Part shown: in pieces, positions 32,372 through 35,250 of the stretch | Numbering within the stretch: position 1 is the stretch's first letter | How the letters are laid out: each line of letters opens with the position of its first letter | Source: Fimbriimonas sp. | Lineage (GTDB): Bacteria > Armatimonadota > Fimbriimonadia > Fimbriimonadales > Fimbriimonadaceae | Reading direction: 5' to 3' | DNA: 35,250 nt | Assembly: GCA_030447945.1 (NCBI GenBank) | Contig: JAUJNV010000014.1 | Location: 1,546 to 36,795, forward strand | Notes under the pieces: model-generated | Databases searched by the model: none | Told to the model about the DNA's origin: nothing | Seen by the model: the letters and a program-made list of their open reading frames with translations, nothing else | Program-made: the position numbers and the translations under genes

Positions 32372-32391
32372 CAGAGGGTCTGCGCCGGCAC
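32084..32391 (-). CDS. Small hypothetical protein following the response regulator (one frameshift)
   Basis: A GTG at 32391 follows the response-regulator stop directly (TAGGTG). The product reads PAQTLCQDILSVEIGGAGDR, TLIEVKDKASARLWCDTMDV and VAVLRGVLLQLSAHEGYC, then CLRREGKMIRLDFSSKARGA. A one-base slip near 32160 then leads to RKTCTFPAEDLHSAVERI and a stop at 32084-32086. That gives about 102 residues. I do not know the family; the mix of short strands and a helix suggests a small cytoplasmic protein. Tight coupling to the regulator suggests a shared role. It ends where the pyrG similarity stops. Confidence 0.5.
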
Positions 32392-32865
32392 CTATCCGCG
32401 CTCCGCGGCGAAAGGCACGCGGGCATCGCACCGACTTTTGGCCGGTGAGCCAGTATCCGGCCACCTGACGGATGGCGTCCACGAACTCGGCGAAGTCGAC
32501 GGGCTTCTTGACGTAGCCGTTCGCGCCGAGCTTCCGGCAGAGATCGATGTCGATGGGCTCGTCGGAGCTGGTGAGCATCACGACGGGAACATCCTGGAAA
32601 CCGCTTATCCGCCCGGACCTTCCGAAGGACCTCGAGGCCGCCCACCCCGGGCATCTTGATGTCCAGCATGATGAGCTTCGGCATGCTGGAGGCCCCTTCC
32701 GCGCCCGGCCGCAGGCCCAGGAGATCCAGGGCCAGGTCGCCGTCGTGCGCGATCTGCACGGCGAGGGGCACGTCCGACTGGCGCAGGGCCCGTAGGGCCA
32801 GCTTCGTCGTCCAGGCTATCCTCGGCCAAAAGCACTTTGGCGCATTCGAGCTCCTTGAGCGGCAT
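32392..32865 (-). CDS. Single-domain response regulator, Rcp1-like (frameshifted)
   Basis: This is a stand-alone receiver domain of two-component signalling. From the ATG at 32865 it reads PLKELECAKVLLAEDSLDDEA with the acidic pocket. After a shift near 32815 come VPLAVQIAHDGDLALDLLGL and the phospho-acceptor Asp in PKLIMLDIKMPGVGGLEVLR. A second shift near 32605 leads to VMLTSSDEPIDIDLCRKLGA, with the conserved Thr, and to NGYVKKPVDFAEFVDAIRQV, with the conserved Lys. A third near 32440 gives the end ARVPFAAERG before TAG at 32392-32394. The YWL ending and large spacing resemble cyanobacterial Rcp1-type regulators that pair with hybrid kinases or phytochromes; no kinase is in the window. The shifts may be sequence errors. 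Confidence 0.8.
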
Positions 32866-32916
32866 GATCCCTTCTTCTACGCCATCATTCATAACCCATC
32901 GGATGAGCTTTATTGC

Positions 32917-34179
32917 TCAATGGTCAGCAACAAAGGGGTCACGATTTTCGGCAAACCGTCGCCACTTCCCAGGTCCCCTTTTTCCATTAAGGCCGCCGTA
33001 CCAATAGACCACGCGGGCAGGGTTGGTCTCGATTAGCGGCGAATCGAACCCCGTGTTGCGGATGACTCTCGGGTTGCCGTAGACGTCGCCCCCCTTCGCC
33101 GCGACCGTGCCTCGGATCTCTGGGTTGCCATCAAGCAGGACCTTGCCGTTCGGCGCGAACACGCTCCCGTCCACCGTCGGGTTTCCCGACACTGTGATCG
33201 CCGGCTCGCTTGACAGTCTGGAGAGGGACATCAGGACCAGGCTCCGTGGGAGAAGCGAGCTGGAAGCGATGCTAGGATTGCCCGAGATGGCGATGGGCTG
33301 CTCCGCGACGAGCGCACCGGTACCCGTAACGCCGTTGCCGGAGAGGTACACACGGCCCGTAACCCAGAGCCATCCGTCGATCTGGAGTCGGGCGCCGCCG
33401 CTCACCGTGAGGTCGCCGTCGATGACGCCCTTGAGCGCGTACGTGCCTTTGCCTCCGAGGCTAAGGCTTCCCGGGCGAGTGCCCAGCGCCGCCGCCTTGG
33501 CCTTCATTCCGTCGATGTCGAGAATGGGAAACGCGACGGCGGGAGCGTTGCTCTTAATGCCCCCGGTGATCAGAGGTTTCCCTGGGACGTCGATCGTTCC
33601 AACGGCGGTGGCCCCGCCGTTTACCATGGGGCTGCCTGAGATGGTCATGTTGGAGTTCGAGTGGATGTTGCCCCGGCCCAGGGTGGGCTCCGAGTTCGTC
33701 ATGGGGTCGCCGATCAGGTTGAGCTGTTGCTCCGTAATGATCGCGTGCCCCCAGATGCGTGAGGCCGGAGTCAAATCCACCACCGCGCTGACGCTGCGCG
33801 TCATCTCGCGCCCGCTCCTCGCCCCGGCCCGCGCGGTGCTGGTGAGCAGCCGGAAATCGGGATCGGCCGTCATCGAAGCCACGGCGACGTCGAACGTGCC
33901 CCCGCCCAAAGGCATGCGCGTCTCCCCAGCGTACGTTGCGCTCTTCACCAGCCGTCGTGCCCCGTGGCGCAGGCCACCTTCGGCGATCTCGAACGCCTTC
34001 TGCGCGTCCTCGCGCCGAACCGACATCAGGCGGCTGTTCGCGGCTACCCCCAACAGGGAGAAGAGCAGCATCGTCAGGATCAGCATCGCCCCGAGGACGG
34101 CGAACAAGGCGTAGCCTCGATGGCGACGGTGCCGGTCGCGGCGGTGTCGGTTAAGGCGGACGGCGTGGGCGGTAGGCAT
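32917..34179 (-). CDS. PilX-like pilus assembly protein with repeated GNP/GG beta motifs
   Basis: The first 60 residues are those of PilX-type proteins: basic leader, RHRGYALFAVLGAMLILTML as the membrane helix and ANSRLMSVRREDAQKAFEIA as its extension. The glycine before YALF is where a prepilin peptidase would cut, although Glu5 is absent. From about 150 the protein is made of short repeated strands: NLIGDPMTNSEPT, NMTISGSPMVNGGATAVG, LTVSGGARLQIDGWLWV, VYLSGNGVTGTGALV, ITVSGNPTVDGSVFAPNG, VLLDGNPEIRGTVAAKGG. This pattern suggests a beta-helix or bactofilin-like stack. It starts 2 bases after the PilW-like stop, so the three pilin-like genes form one operon. 420 residues, intact. Confidence 0.75.
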   Translation of the reverse strand: MPTAHAVRLNRHRRDRHRRHRGYALFAVLGAMLILTMLLFSLLGVAANSRLMSVRREDAQKAFEIAEGGLRHGARRLVKSATYAGETRMPLGGGTFDVAVASMTADPDFRLLTSTARAGARSGREMTRSVSAVVDLTPASRIWGHAIITEQQLNLIGDPMTNSEPTLGRGNIHSNSNMTISGSPMVNGGATAVGTIDVPGKPLITGGIKSNAPAVAFPILDIDGMKAKAAALGTRPGSLSLGGKGTYALKGVIDGDLTVSGGARLQIDGWLWVTGRVYLSGNGVTGTGALVAEQPIAISGNPSIASSSLLPRSLVLMSLSRLSSEPAITVSGNPTVDGSVFAPNGKVLLDGNPEIRGTVAAKGGDVYGNPRVIRNTGFDSPLIETNPARVVYWYGGLNGKRGPGKWRRFAENRDPFVADH

Positions 34180-34181
34180 GC

Positions 34182-34778
34182 TTACTGGTACCGGTGGTTG
34201 CGCAAGACGAGGCGCGTCGCGACCTGCGCGGGCTTTGCGTAGCTCTGCGGGGGCACGAGGGTCGTGAGGCTTACCGTGACGCTAGAGGCCCAAAAGGCTT
34301 CGAAGCCGAAACCGAGTCCACCCTTGTCTAGCTGCACGATCGCGCGGCCCCCGCGCAGCGCCCACGACTTGTCCGGAATGCCGTTCACGGCCCTCCAGAG
34401 GACGGTGCGGGTTGGGCTGACGGCCAGTCCGTGGGGGATGCCGCCTGCCTGGTCCGAAAGGTAGAACGAGACGTGGTTCCCCTCTTGGAGGGGAACCACG
34501 TACCGCCCGTCGGGGCCGAGCTTGGGGAGCACGACCGTCAGAATGCGCTCGTTCGAGCTCGGGGCGATCCGCAGGGCTTCGCGCACGTCCGGCGCAATGC
34601 GGGCGCTGGCCATCGTCAGGGTGCGCCGCGCTTCTTCGTCCGCGGTGCCGCGCGACCACTGGACGCGGCCGAAGCGCATCGTCTCCGCGAGCACGATGCA
34701 CCCCACGAGCGTCAGGAATGACGCCGTCATCATCTCGGTGAGGGTCATACCCCTCTCGTTGCGCATCTTTTTCGTCAT
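34182..34778 (-). CDS. PilW-like minor pilin
   Basis: A class III-type prepilin: the leader MTKKMRNERG ends in glycine and is followed by MTLTEMMTASFLTLVGCIVL, with Glu at position +5, the site recognised by the PilD peptidase/methylase. The rest (about 170 residues) is a globular head with strands such as ERILTVVLPKLGPDGRYVV and HVSFYLSDQAGGIPHG. It is 198 residues long. Minor pilins of this kind form the tip complex that primes type IV pili or type II secretion pseudopili. The ATG at 34778 overlaps the stop of the preceding gene (TGATG), and the next gene starts 2 bases after its stop. Confidence 0.82.
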   Translation of the reverse strand: MTKKMRNERGMTLTEMMTASFLTLVGCIVLAETMRFGRVQWSRGTADEEARRTLTMASARIAPDVREALRIAPSSNERILTVVLPKLGPDGRYVVPLQEGNHVSFYLSDQAGGIPHGLAVSPTRTVLWRAVNGIPDKSWALRGGRAIVQLDKGGLGFGFEAFWASSVTVSLTTLVPPQSYAKPAQVATRLVLRNHRYQ

Positions 34779-35218
34779 CAGTCCGGCGTCACCAGCGTCG
34801 TCAGCGAGACGGACCCCTTGTCGTTGCCCACGCCGACCCAGGCTACGGTCACGCTCACCCGGCAGCGCTCGCTGTCCGTGGTCTGCGTCACCAGGTCCTC
34901 GGCGAGGCGTGTGCAGACCGTCTGCCCGGTGGCCCTGGGCAGGGCCGTCCCCGGCGCGAAGCTCTCCGTGCGGGACGTTTGCCCCGCTTTCAGAATCGGC
35001 AGCGCCGTGTAGCCCGCGTCCCGCACCCGCTCTAGCCGCTCCTGCGCGATCTGCGTTGCGATCTCGGTGTTCTGCGCCCGCTTTACCGAGCGGTTCCCCA
35101 GCATCAGCGCGGGAGCCATCGCGAGGATGGCAAGGCAGAGGACCGTGAGCGTCACCAGGACCTCGAGCCTGGTAAATCCGCGCCCATTCGGTGCCTTTGT
35201 GTAACGTGCCGCGCCCAT
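34778..35218 (-). CDS. PilV-like minor pilin
   Basis: The 146-residue protein has a short leader MGAARYTKAPNGRG, then FTRLEVLVTLTVLCLAILAM with Glu at +5 after the cleavable glycine, and ends in a small head domain (TVAWVGVGNDKGSVSLTTLV). The segment TEIATQIAQERLERVRDAGY is the conserved helix extension of PilV/GspI-like pilins. The stop overlaps the PilW-like start. The operon may begin upstream, outside the window; the 32 bases beyond the ATG hold no complete ribosome-binding site beyond a weak AGGACG. Confidence 0.82.
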   Translation of the reverse strand: MGAARYTKAPNGRGFTRLEVLVTLTVLCLAILAMAPALMLGNRSVKRAQNTEIATQIAQERLERVRDAGYTALPILKAGQTSRTESFAPGTALPRATGQTVCTRLAEDLVTQTTDSERCRVSVTVAWVGVGNDKGSVSLTTLVTPD

Positions 35219-35250
35219 CGTTCGTCGTCCTGTTCTGGACCCTGGGGAGT

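Noticed and set aside
33037..33053. tRNA T-loop-like word (GGGGTTCGATTCGCC on the minus strand)
   Set aside because: It lies in an intact PilX-like frame (encoding NTGFDSP) and no acceptor stem, D-arm or anticodon arm can be formed around it.

Overview
This is a GC-rich bacterial chromosome segment of about 35 kb. The gene set is pfkA, a PfkB-type sugar kinase, class II aldolase, SurE, SecG with a long tail, PilV/PilW/PilX-like minor pilins, a CBS-DUF1385 membrane protein, and a class III cyclase fused to an NB-ARC-type ATPase with TPR-rich partners. Together with many palindromic intergenic elements it resembles Armatimonadota (Fimbriimonadia-like) genomes. That placement is an inference from gene content; there is no rRNA or other marker in the window to prove it.

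Layout. 0-5 kb (mostly minus strand): a GNAT acetyltransferase cut by the window edge, a small unknown gene, a secreted M60-type metallopeptidase, and a coupled enoyl-CoA hydratase/biotin carboxylase pair that looks like part of a leucine/acyl-CoA degradation operon. 5-9 kb: weakly recognisable genes, a frameshifted secreted beta-propeller protein and two small membrane proteins. 9-10 kb: surE. 10-17.6 kb: a cyclase-ATPase 'head' gene followed by four tandem winged-helix/TPR 'tail' genes, the last decayed. 17.6-20.8 kb: an ABC-2 exporter whose ATPase and permease are separated by a small secreted protein and a REP-associated-type (IS200-like) transposase with its palindromes. 20.8-22 kb: fba with a coupled 63-residue protein. 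22-25.5 kb: VanZ-like protein, STN-like secreted protein, YHS/TRASH-like secreted protein. 25.5-29.5 kb: secG, pfkA, CBS-DUF1385, PfkB kinase. 29.5-30.6 kb: a palindromic repeat field. 30.6-32.4 kb: pyrG without its normal 3' end. 32-35.2 kb: a response regulator with a coupled small gene, then three pilin-like genes.

Two things dominate the non-genic sequence. First, at least seven elements are built of in-register 7-bp or 8-bp G-rich units; six carry a C-rich arm that folds them into hairpins, and one lies inside the biotin carboxylase gene. Second, there are at least three REP-like palindrome families, one next to the transposase, one marking the start of two of the TPR tail genes, and one arranged as inverted pairs at about 5 kb and 30 kb.

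A caution: about eleven genes carry 1-base frameshifts. Several sit exactly at runs of C or G, so uncorrected consensus errors are likely and real pseudogenes are hard to tell from sequencing artefacts. Frameshifted genes are given here by their whole conserved extent.
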